Below are positions 1 to 10,749 of a stretch of 64,000 bases of DNA, in pieces. Source of the stretch: Siphonodentalium dalli (Eukaryota; Mollusca; Scaphopoda; Gadilida; Siphonodentaliidae); contig CP136068.1 in the NCBI GenBank assembly GCA_032622095.1, positions 155,955,151-156,019,150 on the forward strand, read 5' to 3'. Position 1 is the first letter of the stretch. Each line of letters opens with the position of its first letter. The translations under genes were made by a program, and so were the position numbers. The notes beneath the pieces were generated by a model. That model was given only the letters and a program-made list of their open reading frames with translations. It was not told the origin of the DNA and did not search any database.

Positions 1-184
1 TTTAGTTTCAACTTGTTAGACAGCATCCATGTCTTGACATCAGACACACACAGTTCCACTTTTCTTATTAAAGAAGACAGGCCAGATGGGGGGACAGAAC
101 CGTAAATTTGCGTACATATGCACGTTGAGTCCATGTTTCCTAATCAAGTTTCCCAGGGGTAGAGTGTACAATGTGTAAATTAAT
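1..184. other. No feature recognised
   Basis: AT-rich sequence with no convincing exon, hairpin or repeat that I could match elsewhere in the window. Confidence 0.5.
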
Positions 185-470
185 TGACAAAAATAATGCT
201 AACCACTGTCAGCATAAAATTGCTGTTATAAAAAGTGTTATATATTATCATTTTGTTCAAAGCAATTTGGTATTGAAAGTATATGTCGGTTGGCATATAC
301 GTCGATTATTTGCCAGGCCGCCAAATATTCCAGGTGGTGAAAAATAACTGATTTAAAAAGTTCAAAAAAGTTCCGACTTGAATAAAATATTTTTTACACC
401 CAAAGCCAAAGAAATAATAATCTAAGAGCGTTAATTCAGATTATGCGTCTTTAATCTTTATTCGTTGAAT
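185..470. repeat. Dispersed repeat, related to foldback family I
   Basis: Aligns over its length with 51310-51630: shared blocks include ATTTTGTTCAA, CCAGGTGGTGAAAAATAAC and CCAAAGCCAAAGAA. The last 100 bases also resemble the arm of the TA-flanked foldback elements at 16759 and 54685 (ACTCGAATAAAATATTTTT followed by CCCAAAGCCAAAG). It looks like a diverged, truncated relative of that family. No coding potential was seen. Confidence 0.6.
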
Positions 471-486
471 ATTCTTGAGATGCGTA

Positions 487-660
487 CAGTAATGCCCTAA
501 GTAATCGACCCCTTAACCACAGCAGAATTATGGGTAACCTTTCAGGATTTCCCCAGAGAGCTTTCCGATGAATGGCAACAAGCCATATTTCAGACTAAAT
601 CCTGAAAAGTTACCCATAATTCTGCTCTAGTTAAGGGGTCGATTACTTAGGGCATTACTC
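487..660. mobile_element. Palindromic MITE family A, copy 1
   Basis: The left arm begins CAGTAATGCCCTAAGTAATC just after TA at 485-486, and the right arm is its reverse complement, with the final G of the terminal CTG changed. The arms run through AGCAGAATTATGGGTAAC and nearly touch in the centre. TA flanks with a CAGT terminus fit a non-autonomous Tc1/mariner-type element. There are nine other copies or fragments in this window. Confidence 0.85.
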
Positions 661-1008
661 TGCATCTCTCCAATACAGGCCGAGGTTCTTTTCGGGAACA
701 TTGACACAATTAGTAGAACAACAGCGATATTTGTGAATTTTCTATTTTTTTTTACACAATTTCAAGACAAAACATAGTTCCTGTGTATTGATCAAGCTGG
801 TTGCTAATATCACCTCAGAATATTTCATGGTAAACGATCTATGCAACGATTTGGTATGACAGACATTTCAAACAAGATACAATTACCATGCAATGGTTCA
901 TTCAGACAAAACGAGAAATATACGTGACATTAATCTATTTTATTATCCATCCCTCATCTAACACTATTTCTGATTGGACAAAAGCCGCCACGTGATAATC
1001 CGGGAAAA
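661..1008. other. No feature recognised
   Basis: AT-rich spacer. There is a Y-box-like ATTGGACAAAAG near 973 but no gene start to go with it. Confidence 0.4.
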
Positions 1009-1062
1009 AGTCATATTGGACTCTCGAATGTCATATTGGACTCCCAAGTGTGCAATATGACT
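1009..1062. repeat. Short fragment of hairpin family E
   Basis: Two direct copies of GTCATATTGGACTC are followed by an inverted GCAATATGACTT. The same AAGTCATATTGGACTC block forms the inner stem of the hairpin at 1297-1446. Confidence 0.5.
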
Positions 1063-1296
1063 TTTTTATCGGGACTCTGTGACATCACGAATTAACTATT
1101 GCGAAATAAATTGGTGAAATAATGATGTGCGCGCAACACCTGCGCATTGAGTTTTTGTTTCACTTCCGTGTTTACTGTTCCAGATCATGCTTTCTGATGA
1201 TCAAATACAGGCTTTAATAGAGAGTTAAATACCAAAAGTAACCACTAAAGTTTTATTCCCAAAATTTGGATAAACATACAGATGGATAATAAAAAT

Positions 1297-1446
1297 GTCA
1301 TAATACAATGTTGTGTACAGTATGAGTTTTTCTTGTGGTGAAAAGTCATATTGGACTCGACACTGCGTGTCTCGTCCAATCTGACTTTTCACCACAACCT
1401 GGACTCGTACAAGAAAAACACATACTGTACACAACACTGTATAATA
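1297..1446. mobile_element. Palindromic MITE family E
   Basis: A long hairpin. The outer arms read ACAATGTTGTGTACAGTATG and its reverse complement CATACTGTACACAACACTGT; the inner arms are GTGGTGAAAAGTCA and TGACTTTTCACCAC. A half copy lies at 36118-36203. A minus-strand reading frame across it is only a by-product of the palindrome. Confidence 0.75.
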
Positions 1447-1702
1447 ACTTTATATTATAGTATAGATGATTTTGAGATTTTGACAATATCTATTTTATTT
1501 TTTGTAATTAGATTCTAAGGTACAAAATAGCATATTGGAATGAAAAATGCCAATCAAAAGTCGTTATTTTTTATTATATTGAATTCTCTTTGCATTTATT
1601 TCATATCGTTTTGACATTTTGGAGGTATGGTATAACACACAAGAATTTTTTTTACGCTTTCAATAACAAAATGATCATCTTTCTTATTTATATGTCTAGT
1701 TT

Positions 1703-1892
1703 AGTCGCACATAGCCTGGCATATATAAGAGAATACATTGGCCTAACATTATTTACCTTAAGCAATATTTACCCCCAGTGCATTCTCTTATATATGCGAG
1801 ACTCCCTATGGGAGACTAGCATATATAAGAGGCTGCACTGGCACAGGATCTTTAATGCTGCATCAGCGCAGCTCCCATCGTCAAAGGGTTAA
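1703..1892. mobile_element. TTAA MITE, end type iv (decayed)
   Basis: Contains two palindromic core units of the ATGCATTCTCTTATATATGCGAG type: 1715-1745 (inverted part) and 1778-1842. The right end reads CAGCTCCCATCGTCAAAGGG followed by TTAA (1889-1892). That matches the CAGTCATGGAAAGGG end seen at 7863 and 23668. The left end is not clear. TTAA next to CCCTTT-type ends is the piggyBac superfamily signature. Confidence 0.6.
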
Positions 1893-2046
1893 GGAATAAT
1901 CAGTTTCCTAATATAATTACACAGTTTAAGGACATTTGCCTAATCCCAAACTTATAAATCACTTTCGCGAAGCGATTTATAAAAGATTGTGGTTAGGCAA
2001 ATGTCTTTCAACTGCGTAATTATATTTGGAAATACAGGTTATTCCT
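1892..2046. mobile_element. Palindromic MITE family F
   Basis: The arms AGGAATAATCAGTTTCC and AATACAGGTTATTCCT fold back on each other, as do ATTTGCCTAATCCCAAACTT-like inner arms around a central TTTCGCGAAGCGA. TA dinucleotides flank both ends (1890-1891, 2047-2048). It has landed exactly on the TTAA at the end of the preceding element. Confidence 0.7.
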
Positions 2047-2049
2047 TAT

Positions 2050-2788
2050 AATTACAACTCATCACAATAAATCAATAAAAAATTGAGCACTTTATTGTGA
2101 TGTTGCTGGGATAAAATTCCTACGCTCAACTGCCACTTCGAAGTGATCTGCCCCTAATGTAATTATCCTATTTAAATACATTGCTGTTTATAAGCTAATG
2201 GCAAAATACTATAGAAAATTATAGAGTTATTGAACAAGTTCCAAGCTCCTGTGGTCTTACAAAATGCCTAGTAGTAGTCTGTAGTGGTGGGAAAATATGT
2301 AAATAAATGAAACAAAAACCAAAAAGTTGAGTAAGTTTTAAGCCATGCATTTCGTTATAAAACGACAACATTATACTTTGTAAACAGCTTGGAAATGTTT
2401 GATTCATTGGGGCATTGCATTTAGTTGGATGTTGATTTACAGTACTATTCTTTTATCGGCTTTCATGCCATTCATGAAAACAAATTATGTACTGCGAAGC
2501 GAGTGGGAAGAAATTAGCATCGCTGGTTACTATGCAACGGACTACAAATATCATTGCGAGCTAGTACTTTTGGGTCGTTTTCGCTGCACTGATAAAATCT
2601 CGACCTACTGTAATTATCCGATATAATTACATTAGCTTTGATAAACTCAATGGGAATTTACTATTGAGAATGAAGTGGGTGTAATTATTATGTCATATTT
2701 GGTTTTCAATATATTTTCAACAGCACAACACAGAAAATAATATTAAATTATATTTTTATTGTTATTCTTATATAGAACCATGAATATA
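2050..2788. other. Unassigned spacer with a small hairpin
   Basis: CATCACAATAAA at 2068 pairs with TTTATTGTGATG at 2091. The block CTAATGTAATTAT occurs near 2154 and inverted near 2624-2635, so a decayed 480-bp inverted-repeat element is possible but not established. No coding exon was recognised. Confidence 0.35.
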
Positions 2789-3258
2789 CTAATGCCCTAA
2801 GTAATCGACTCCTTAACCATACAGCATAATTATGGGTAACTTTTCAGGGCAACAAGCCATATTTCCGACTAAATTCTGAAAAGTTACCCATAATCATGCT
2901 GGGGTGCAGGACAAGTGATACCCAAACCAACTGATACTCAACGAAAAAAGTAAAGTGATACCTAATCTCGAGTCAAGTGATACCTTCTTTTCGAGTCAAC
3001 TGATGCCTTCCTGAGACAAATGATACCTTTTAATTTTTAAGTGCAGTAATAATTTCTCTTGTCAAATGTTTATGTATTGAGTGTCATATTGACCTAATTA
3101 GAACATTTTACTCGGAATTGGGTATCACTTGTCTCGGTTATCACTGGACTCAGAATTGGATATCACTAATCTTGTCTCGGGTATCACTGGACTCGGAATT
3201 CACTTGACTGTAAGCCATTCTGCTGTGGTTAAGGAGTCGATTATTTAGAGCATTACTG
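2789..3258. mobile_element. MITE family A, copy 2, interrupted
   Basis: The left arm (2789-2900) and right arm (3209-3258, ending GAGCATTACTG before TA) are family A. Between them sits about 310 bp of foreign sequence (next entry). The left end reads CTAATGCCC, a small deletion relative to CAGTAATGCCC. Confidence 0.75.
2901..3208. repeat. Inverted minisatellite-like insertion
   Basis: The left half carries repeated short motifs of the form GAGTCAAGTGATACC (near 2911, 2952, 2971, 2992, 3013). The right half carries the reverse complement form, GGTATCACTTGTCTC and variants (near 3120, 3139, 3160, 3180). The halves can fold together as a multi-register stem around an AT-rich middle. It disrupts the family A element. 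Its own class is unknown. Confidence 0.6.
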
Positions 3259-3293
3259 TATATCTGTAATAATCCTTATACCTTCCACTTCAG

Positions 3294-3810
3294 TTACCAC
3301 TACAGTGTGAGTGAGCAGGCATGTCAATCTTTCCTGGCCGCATATAGAAAACTCGGAAACATCAAACAATTCCTAAAGAACGTGTATAAAGTGTTAGAAT
3401 ATCTTAACCTTGTTCAGGCAAGAATTAATCTGACGGAATTTCTTCAAGAACTTAAAACGTCTGATGATGATGGCGCCGATTCTTTGACGATAGAAAAATC
3501 AAATGGCAACAATAACAGCATGCATGTGACACACCCGGAGAGAAACAATGATGTTAGCGAACAAGTTCGGCCATTTCCAGATATAGGCGAGAATGCCATG
3601 GATGAAATTCGGCCATTTCCGGGGAGAAACGAAGATAACTATCTGATGGATAATTTAACGGACTTTATTCCATTTAGTGCATTGCAAGAACGCAATAGAA
3701 AAGATGTTCTGATGAATATCTGTAGTTTGTTATTTCCTACGTGGAATAGTTTCATAAAGTGTCTGCTGTATGGTGTTATAAAGGAATTTGTTTCGGACAC
3801 GCGAATGTAA
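3294..3810 (+). CDS. Probable last exon of an unrecognised protein
   Basis: An open frame of about 171 codons follows the splice-acceptor-like CCTTCCACTTCAG (ends 3293) and stops at 3808-3810; AATAAA at 3857-3862 would serve for polyadenylation. No ATG fits the start, so this reads as a 3' terminal exon entered with two bases supplied upstream. The first 60 residues are Leu/Lys-rich and probably helical (QFLKNVYKVLEYL). Then comes an acidic, Asn-rich stretch with a near-repeat, VRPFPDIGEN and IRPFPGRNED, then a hydrophobic C-terminus ending FVSDTRM. I recognise no family. The acceptor lies only 35 bp after the end of a family A MITE. Confidence 0.5.
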
Positions 3811-3917
3811 TTTACAATCCATCTTTTACGATAAAAATTCAGTGTAAAAATTCGGAAATAAAGGAGCGTTAAGATTTGGAAAAATATCTGACTTCGCCGT
3901 CAAAATGTAGTACCGGA

Positions 3918-4463
3918 CATGTGCAGAATAAGGTCGCCAGAGGCTGAATTAAATCCATCCTCGGGGGACCTCATTCTGCATGGATTTTATCTGCTATGGG
4001 AGACCCAGACTCAGGTTCCCAGATGTGGTGAATATTGTGATCTGCACCCATTGGGCGCATCGTATATAATAGCAATACTGTGAATAGTGTGTCTGTCATT
4101 TGCAGAATGAGGTCCACAGGAGTGAATTTAGTGATGCTGTCTCGCATTGTGGGCTGGCATCACAAACTCACCCTCTGGGAACCTCATTTTGCTTAGGTCT
4201 TAACTCCTATGGGAGACCTAGGATCAGATTGAAGTTCACCAGTTGAAGTTGATGTTCACCCATTAGTCACCTAAATTATGTATTTTATATTCTGAAAATT
4301 ATGGGATATAGAAACCTCCCAGAACGGAAAACGTATCTAAAAACAATGTTAATTTGAATCTAAAGATACTTCCCAGAAGATGAGGCCAAAGCAGAATGAT
4401 GCGGGATAGCATCACTAAATTCACACTCCGTGGACCTCATTCTGCAAAAGACAGACTATTTTG
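3918..4463. mobile_element. Long hairpin-module element, family D
   Basis: Contains three AGAATGAGGTCC-type modules (3922-3987, 4096-4198, 4388-4458), each a hairpin of GAATGAGGTCC..GAGGGTGAATTT..GTGATGCT and its complement. It ends in TGCAAAAGACAGACTATTTTG. The internal part (GGGAGACC, CTTCCCAGAAGATGAGGCC) matches 12045-12520 in inverted orientation. No coding capacity was seen. Confidence 0.65.
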
Positions 4464-5562
4464 AAAGCTTATTTATCACATAATTTGCCCATTTAAGCAG
4501 TTTCATAATTATCGGTAAGACACACGATTAATGTCAGCGAGTGCGATGACGTCACGCCGTTCTTCAAATGACTTGCGATCGCTGCAGTTTATAATTGTCG
4601 TTTTCAATGAATATTTCGCGTTTATTTTATCATGTGATAAAAGGTATCTCACACTCGTTCTATTTTATACCAGTACATAATTTATCAACCTTGTCCACTA
4701 AATTCTATTTGAAGCTCGGTAAACCTAGGCTCAAATCGAATTTAGTGAACTCGGTTGATCAATAGTAGCCTCGTCAACTTGTGATTTCTCGGGAAGGGTG
4801 CAGACTTCCCCAAAAATCAATCCGACGCTTTTATCTTGGGAGCTTCTATACAAGTGATTTCTGATTGACGATAATAATTCAGAATCAGACGTTTCTGGAA
4901 ATAGGAATGCTTCATCAGGTAATCGGATCCATGAAATTATTAATTCATATCGGGTGCCGTATCGTATGTTGCTGTGCTGAATTTTGATATCAAATGTGCC
5001 ACCCAGTCTTCTCGGTCCACATGCAACATGTACAGCTTGGGATATTGGTTGAGTTGATTGCTATTTTAGACCGGAGTCCTGTCCCGTTTATCTTTCATCA
5101 AAAAGACATACTACATTTACACATGGAGCAGTGTCATACATTTACACATTGAGCCGTGTCATTCATGTAAACTCCTGAATGTGATTAATTATCTGACATG
5201 CCCGCAATTAATCTATCTTTAAAATGATATATTTACATACTAAGTGTTGTCATCACTAAATCCAGCATTCTGATTGGTCGGCGCCCATATGGCTAGTTGC
5301 AGTTATTTCTCGGTGAATGCGCAACGCCTCATAACACCATCGATACGTCATTGGGTTTGGAAAGACAAACGGGTAATGTTTTGGGCGCATTTGGACTCGC
5401 GCAGGATTGACTTAATACATCATCGGGTTTCAATATGAAGAGAAATTGTTCCTATTAACTTTTGCCAAGGGTGCTATTGGGTATTTTGGACTGTTTTTGT
5501 CACGATACACTTTTCGATTTAAATACATTTACAAAAGTGGCTTTTTCGCTAAATGTATATAA
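4464..5562. other. Unassigned, with one hairpin
   Basis: 4688-4758 forms a stem from CAACCTTGTCCACTAAATTC and GAATTTAGTGAACTCGGTTG. Around 5107-5170 a block CATTTACACAT-GAGC-GTGTCAT is repeated twice. No exon was recognised. Confidence 0.4.
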
Positions 5563-5727
5563 ATATAAGGATTAACTGTCATGTGGACTATTTTTATGGA
5601 GATGTAACCGTGAGGTAAGTGGTCATAACTTGTATGTAAAAACCTTCGGGTTTTACACAAGTTATGTAACCGTGAGGTAAGTGGACATCTCTATAAAAAC
5701 AGTCCACATGACAGTTAATCCTTATAT
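5563..5727. mobile_element. Palindromic MITE family G
   Basis: The arms ATATAAGGATTAACTGTCAT and ATGACAGTTAATCCTTATAT bracket a second inner inverted pair around the loop CCTTCGGG. A block TAACCGTGAGGTAAGTGG occurs as a direct repeat in the two halves. A diverged fragment lies near 40071-40104. Confidence 0.75.
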
Positions 5728-6172
5728 AAAAAAATTTGAAGTGATGATACAATCGTTTAATATATTGTTTACATATATTTTTTGATTGTGCAGTAGCTCT
5801 GTATTCTCTGGAAAACAAGGATATCAACAGACCTCTGGTATATATGCATGTTTGATATCATTCTTGGGGGGGGAAAAGCTGCCCTCTATGTGCATATACG
5901 CAAAGTGTCCATTCGACCTAATCCGAAGACATACAAGCAAGATAACTCCCACTCACGATTCTGGCCAATTTCTGTGCCTTATACAAAACAATAATCGGGA
6001 CAGTTCAAAACCACATCAACCCATGCAACCGATATCGCAATCTATTATGGACTGAGAAGACTGGGTCTAATCAAATTAATTACATAAAACGATCATTTGT
6101 CATCATTCTGCATCACCACATCAGAGTGGATTGTTTCATGTTATCACCCAAACCCTATGATACAGTAATGCT
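5728..6172. other. No feature recognised
   Basis: An open frame at 5786-6055 has no support beyond its length. Confidence 0.35.
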
Positions 6173-6270
6173 CTAAGTAATCGCCCCCTTAACCACAGCG
6201 GAATTATGGGTAACTTTTCAGGATTTAGTCGGAAATATGGCTTGTTGCCATTCATCGGAAAGCTCTCCCG
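6173..6270. mobile_element. MITE family A, copy 3 (left half only)
   Basis: Starts CAGTAATGCTCTAAGTAATC after TA and continues to the centre of the palindrome (CATCGGAAAGCTCTCCC), where it stops. The right arm is absent. Confidence 0.8.
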
Positions 6271-7044
6271 TCATCCTCATAATATTATGTACCGGTATAT
6301 ACATTCAGTCGTCAAAATAAATCTATCTACCTTAACATAGAATAAAAATCATTTTTATCACACTGGCACCACGAAAGTCTACAGTGACACCCATAATAAG
6401 ATATGTAATATGTAGATCATGTCATGAATCTCTAGTCTGGCCACACTCGTTTTTACAGATCATACTCCACCAGCACAAAACTTAAGAACTTTTTGATGTT
6501 CTGACAGGAAATTTATAACATTGAACAAACAGGGCAGGGAATATATTTCTTTGTTAATACTTGTTCCTCAATAAATGCTTCACATTAGGGGGGTGGCCAC
6601 GGCTTGATGTGCGCCGATATCGCAATAAATATCAAATTTATCCAGTATAAACCCCCACATCTTTTGGTTGGAGGGAGGGGTGTATAATTACAACAGATGT
6701 CCCCCCTCCTGTGTTTTATCGGAAAAAATATCTTCAAAATGAGAATCACATACATTTATGTTATTGGAAGTGTTTCTTCAAAGATTTAGAGTACAGTACT
6801 TTTAAAATGTCATTAATCTTGAAACTAGTGTTCAGACAGTTTGCAATGTGCAAGGATAGGTGGAAAGATATATAAAAACACACCAATTTATATAATTGTA
6901 TAAGAATTTATTGAATAGAATAACATCAATTAATATATAACATGCATTGAAATACAGCATAACAAAAAAACTCCAAGACATCAAACAAAAGATATAGAAT
7001 AGTAACAATGGTTTGAACATGCAAAATCTCGCCACTAGAGATTA
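6271..7044. other. No strong feature; AT-rich
   Basis: AT-rich sequence with C- or G-run patches near 6652-6710. I saw no exon or matched repeat. Confidence 0.35.
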
Positions 7045-7380
7045 TACTTTAAAGTGATGTGAAACACTTCGGTTCGGCAGTAGGGTGAAATGGAGAATAA
7101 ACTTGCTCAAAATTGTTATTTTTACGAATATTAATCCAAATTGATAACACACACCACCATTCTAATATATTAATTATATGCACTGATCCTTGATAGTGAA
7201 ATCATTTATTTTAGTTTATCGCCGATAGTTACATCCTGAATCTAGATGTAAATATTTATAATTGAGTGTAATTCAGAAATGTTTTCTATGGAGTTTTATG
7301 GTCAATTTTTTTAACTTTTCAGGGATGTTAGTAGAATGCTACATTACCGTGTTGGCATAGCGCTTGAGAACTTACTTTTT
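7045..7380 (-). repeat. Dispersed repeat J, minus orientation
   Basis: The reverse complement matches 8070-8440, 24050-24440 and 37592-37955. Shared landmarks are GTTTCACATCACTTTAA, TTAATTAATATATAAGAAT, TAGAAAACAT and CATTCTACTAACAT. It forms a 1-kb-spaced inverted pair with the copy at 8070. Confidence 0.75.
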
Positions 7381-7407
7381 CACTCGAACAAATCCATAAT
7401 GTGTCTT

Positions 7408-7863
7408 TAAAAACCCTTTCATTATGGGAGCTGGCGCAGCATTAAATATCCCATGCCAGTGCATTCTCTTATATATGCAAGTATCCCACAGGGAGCCTTA
7501 CATATATAAAGAATGCACTGGATTACAAGTTCAAGGTAAATATTGTTAGGCCTATGAATTCTCTTATTATATATGCGAGGCTCCATATTGGAGACACACG
7601 TATATAAGAGAATGCACTGGATTACAAGTTCAAGGTAACTATTGTTAGGCCTATGAATTCTCTTATATATGCGAGGCTCCATATTGGAGACACACATATA
7701 TCAGAGAATGCACTGGATTACAAGTTCAAGGTAACTATTGTTAGGCCTATGAATTCTCTTATTATATATGCGAGGCTCCATATTGGAGACGCACATATAT
7801 CAGAGAATGCATTGGCTCAGGGTTTTAGCAAAAAATCAGGAAGCTCCAGTCATGGAAGGGTTA
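7408..7863. mobile_element. TTAA MITE, end type iv, with expanded core
   Basis: The left end resembles AACCCTTTCATTATGGGAG; the right end is CTCCAGTCATGGAAGGG then TTAA (7860-7863). The core palindrome is repeated head to tail about three times with a period near 98-101 bp (unit starts 7509, 7610, 7705). Each unit has GGATTACAAGTTCAAGGTAA, TTGTTAGGCC and a hairpin around GAGGCTCCATATTGGAGAC. Confidence 0.7.
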
Positions 7864-8069
7864 ATTGTTAAAGTGAAAGACATTTTATCAACAAATATCA
7901 CCAATTGAAATAAGTTTTTTTCAGTTGGAAATCTAAATTTACTGAAATATTTTTCATTGCTCTGACCTTAATGCAGACCTTCAAGATTTTATCAACAATT
8001 GCTCAAACTGTTTATTGATAAAATGGATGGCATTGTAAGAGAATTGTTCACAGAACAAAAGTTTTAACC

Positions 8070-8440
8070 TGCAATATCTGGACACTGGAGATTAAAGACA
8101 TATTATGGACTTATTCCAGTGTGTGAAACTGATAAGTTAGTATTCAGGCACAAGGTCAGCTGAAGGAATGTAACATTCTACTAACATCACCGAAAATCTC
8201 AACAAAATTGACCGTATGACTCAATAGAAAACATCTGAAATAGGTTCAATTGTAAATATTTATTTTTCGATTCAGGACCCAACTATCGATGATAAACTAC
8301 TGAAAATGAGTTCATCATCGAGAGTCACTGCATTTAATTAATATATAAGAATGTCAATTTGGATATAATATCTATAAAAATAACTGTTTTGAGCAAGATT
8401 ATTCTCCATTTTTATTTGATCACCCTTCATTTCATATCTC
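8070..8440 (+). repeat. Dispersed repeat J, plus orientation
   Basis: Begins near GATTAAAGACATATTATGG and ends near TTATTTGATCACC. The same order of landmarks occurs at 24050-24440. It is inverted relative to 7045-7380. Confidence 0.75.
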
Positions 8441-8685
8441 AATAAAACACAAAATAAAAATAAATCTGATGTCACATTTTATTGACCCAGATGCCTACAA
8501 GCGGTATACAGAATAATTGGGAGTAATTATAGTCAATGAATAATTCACAGGTAGAACATTGGGGCTAGCTTACAGTGCTGCATGTAATAAAATAGGCCCC
8601 TGAAAAGATTCAATTCACGTATAGGGTCGCCGATTCGATCCTAGAATTCAAGTATTTTTGAATCACCCTCTTCACATTCTTGCAG

Positions 8686-8724
8686 GCGATAAAAGAACTC
8701 GAGTTTGAAGATGCCTTGTTCTAA
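8686..8724 (+). CDS. Candidate short terminal exon
   Basis: A strong pyrimidine tract and acceptor (CACCCTCTTCACATTCTTGCAG, split here as CACCCTCTTC then ACATTCTTGCAG) is followed by twelve codons encoding AIKELEFEDALF and a stop, with AATAAA at 8775-8780. The signals are good but the coding stretch is too short to judge, and the frame is assumed. It could belong to the same unrecognised plus-strand gene as the exons further right, or be chance. Confidence 0.25.
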   Translation, partial: AIKELEFEDALF

Positions 8725-8860
8725 ATTTCGAATTAATATTTGTTCTCGCTCACTGAAGCAAGGGCATGTGAAGCAATAAACAATCATACTGATCCCTGCC
8801 AAATCTGATATAGAAAAATTCCTGAAATTTTACCCTACATGTAATTCGTAGACTTGTACC

Positions 8861-10231
8861 ATATATAGCTCCTAACTACGTAAAAGTATAGTGCATTTCT
8901 CATTGATCACGTATGTGTAGGGCGCCATTGGGCATATTGAAAACATTTTACGAATGTGAACAATCTTGATTAATCAGGGATATCATATATGTTCGTCTAT
9001 GCATTCTTGAAACCAAACTTGATAATTTGAAGATGAGAAGATTTTTTTACCACTGAAACTTCCAGAGGCACATCATTTGCCTTAGTATCAGGGATGTGGC
9101 AACTGGGGGTTTGGGGGGGGGGAATTGTTCATTTTTAAACCAGTAATTAGTAGCATGTTTCTACTTTTGGTAAAACATTTGGTCTGAAATGGGGGAGGGG
9201 ACAACAGTTTGGAAATTTCCAACAGTTGGAAAACTTAAGGTACCAGATGCAAATTCCAACCAAGAGAGGTTAAAAATGTAAGTCTGCGAATAGATCAGAT
9301 TCAATGTGGAGTGCCATATATAGCTCCTAACTACGTAAAAGTATAGTGCATTTCTCATTGATCACGTATGTGTAGGGCGCCATTGGGCATATTGAAAACA
9401 TTTTACGAATGTGAACAATCTTGATTAATCAGGGATATCATATATGTTCGTCTATGCATTCTTGAAACCAAACTTGATAATTTGAAGATGAGAAGATTTT
9501 TTTACCACTGAAACTTCCAGAGGCACATCATTTGCCTTAGTATCAGGGATGTGGCAACTGGGGGTTTGGGGGGGGGGAAATTGTTCATTTTTAAACCAGT
9601 AATTAGTAGCATGTTTCTACTTTTGGTAAAACATTTGGTCTGAAATGGGGGAGGGGACAACAGTTTGGAAATTTCCAACAGTTGGAAAACTTAAGGTACC
9701 AGATGCAAATTCCAACCAAGAGAGGTTAAAAATGTAAGTCTGCGAATAGATCAGATTCAATGTGGAGTGCCATATATAGCTCCTAACTACGTAAAAGTAT
9801 AGTGCATTTCTCATTGATCACGTATGTGTAGGGCGCCATTGGGCATATTGAAAACATTTTACGAATGTGAACAATCTTGATTAATCAGGGATATCATATA
9901 TGTTCGTCTATGCATTCTTGAAACCAAACTTGATAATTTGAAGATGAGAAGATTTTTTTACCACTGAAACATCCAGAGGCACATCATTTGCCTTAGTATC
10001 AGGGATGTGGCAACTGGGGGTTTGGGGGGGGGGGGGAAATTGTTCATTTTTAAACCAGTAATTAGTAGCATGTTTCTACTTTTGGTAAAACATTTGGTCT
10101 GAAATGGGGGAGGGGACAACAGTTTGGAAATTTCCAACAGTTGGAAAACTTAAGGTACCAGATGCAAATTCCAACCAAGAGAGGTTAAAAATGTAAGTCT
10201 GCGAATAGATCAGATTCAATGTGGAGTGCCA
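8861..10231. repeat. Three tandem copies of a 456-bp unit
   Basis: Unit starts at 8861, 9316 and 9772. The copies are nearly identical; I saw one substitution (AACTTCCAG to AACATCCAG) and different lengths of one G tract: 10, 10 and 13. Each unit contains the same small minus-strand frame, which is a repeat artefact. The near-identity points to a very recent amplification, or to an assembly collapse or expansion. Confidence 0.9.
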
Positions 10232-10749
10232 TAGGAAATTTCAAGGTGGACAAAACACCACCCATCCCACAATGGGGACCCTCTAGCAACGTCCCTGCAT
10301 CGTAATACGGCTGAATTGGACTTATTTTGAGGTCAACCAGTTTCACAAAATTAACACTTTTACCCAGGTTTGCTGAAACTGGGATTTGTTACCTAGGATT
10401 GGTTCATGTATATAAACTGCAAATATATTTCAGACAAAAATTCAGCTGAGTTTATGTCACTGAGCATTGAAGCATATTTTGCACTTCAATGAATATATTG
10501 TGGTAAATACCCGTTAATGGGCTCCGGTGTCTCCCATTAACTAAATTTGCCACAGTATCTTCACCCTGTACCTTTCCGAAATCACAAAACACCACACTGT
10601 TATCCCCTAAATAAGGTAGCCAGATTGACTGTATTTTATCTTCAGATACATTATGCCCATGGTGGGTAGACCGATCAGTTTCTTGGCAGTTGGTTCATTT
10701 TGTCTTGTCACAGATTTCAGCAAAGAGCTCTCTGTCCTTTGGTATATAA
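10232..10749. other. Unassigned, with one hairpin
   Basis: 10499-10557 forms a hairpin from TGTGGTAAATACCCGTTAATGG and its near complement CCATTAACTAAATTTGCCACA. The rest shows no feature. Confidence 0.4.

Noticed and set aside
7422-7871. Repeated frames with IYARLHIGDTHISENAL
   Set aside because: Product of the expanded palindromic core repeated about every 100 bp.
8600-8660. GATTCGATCC resembling a tRNA/SINE B box
   Set aside because: No A box, no cloverleaf and no second copy were found nearby.
9161-9814. Two identical 65-codon minus-strand frames
   Set aside because: Same frame in two units of the 456-bp tandem repeat; no other coding evidence.
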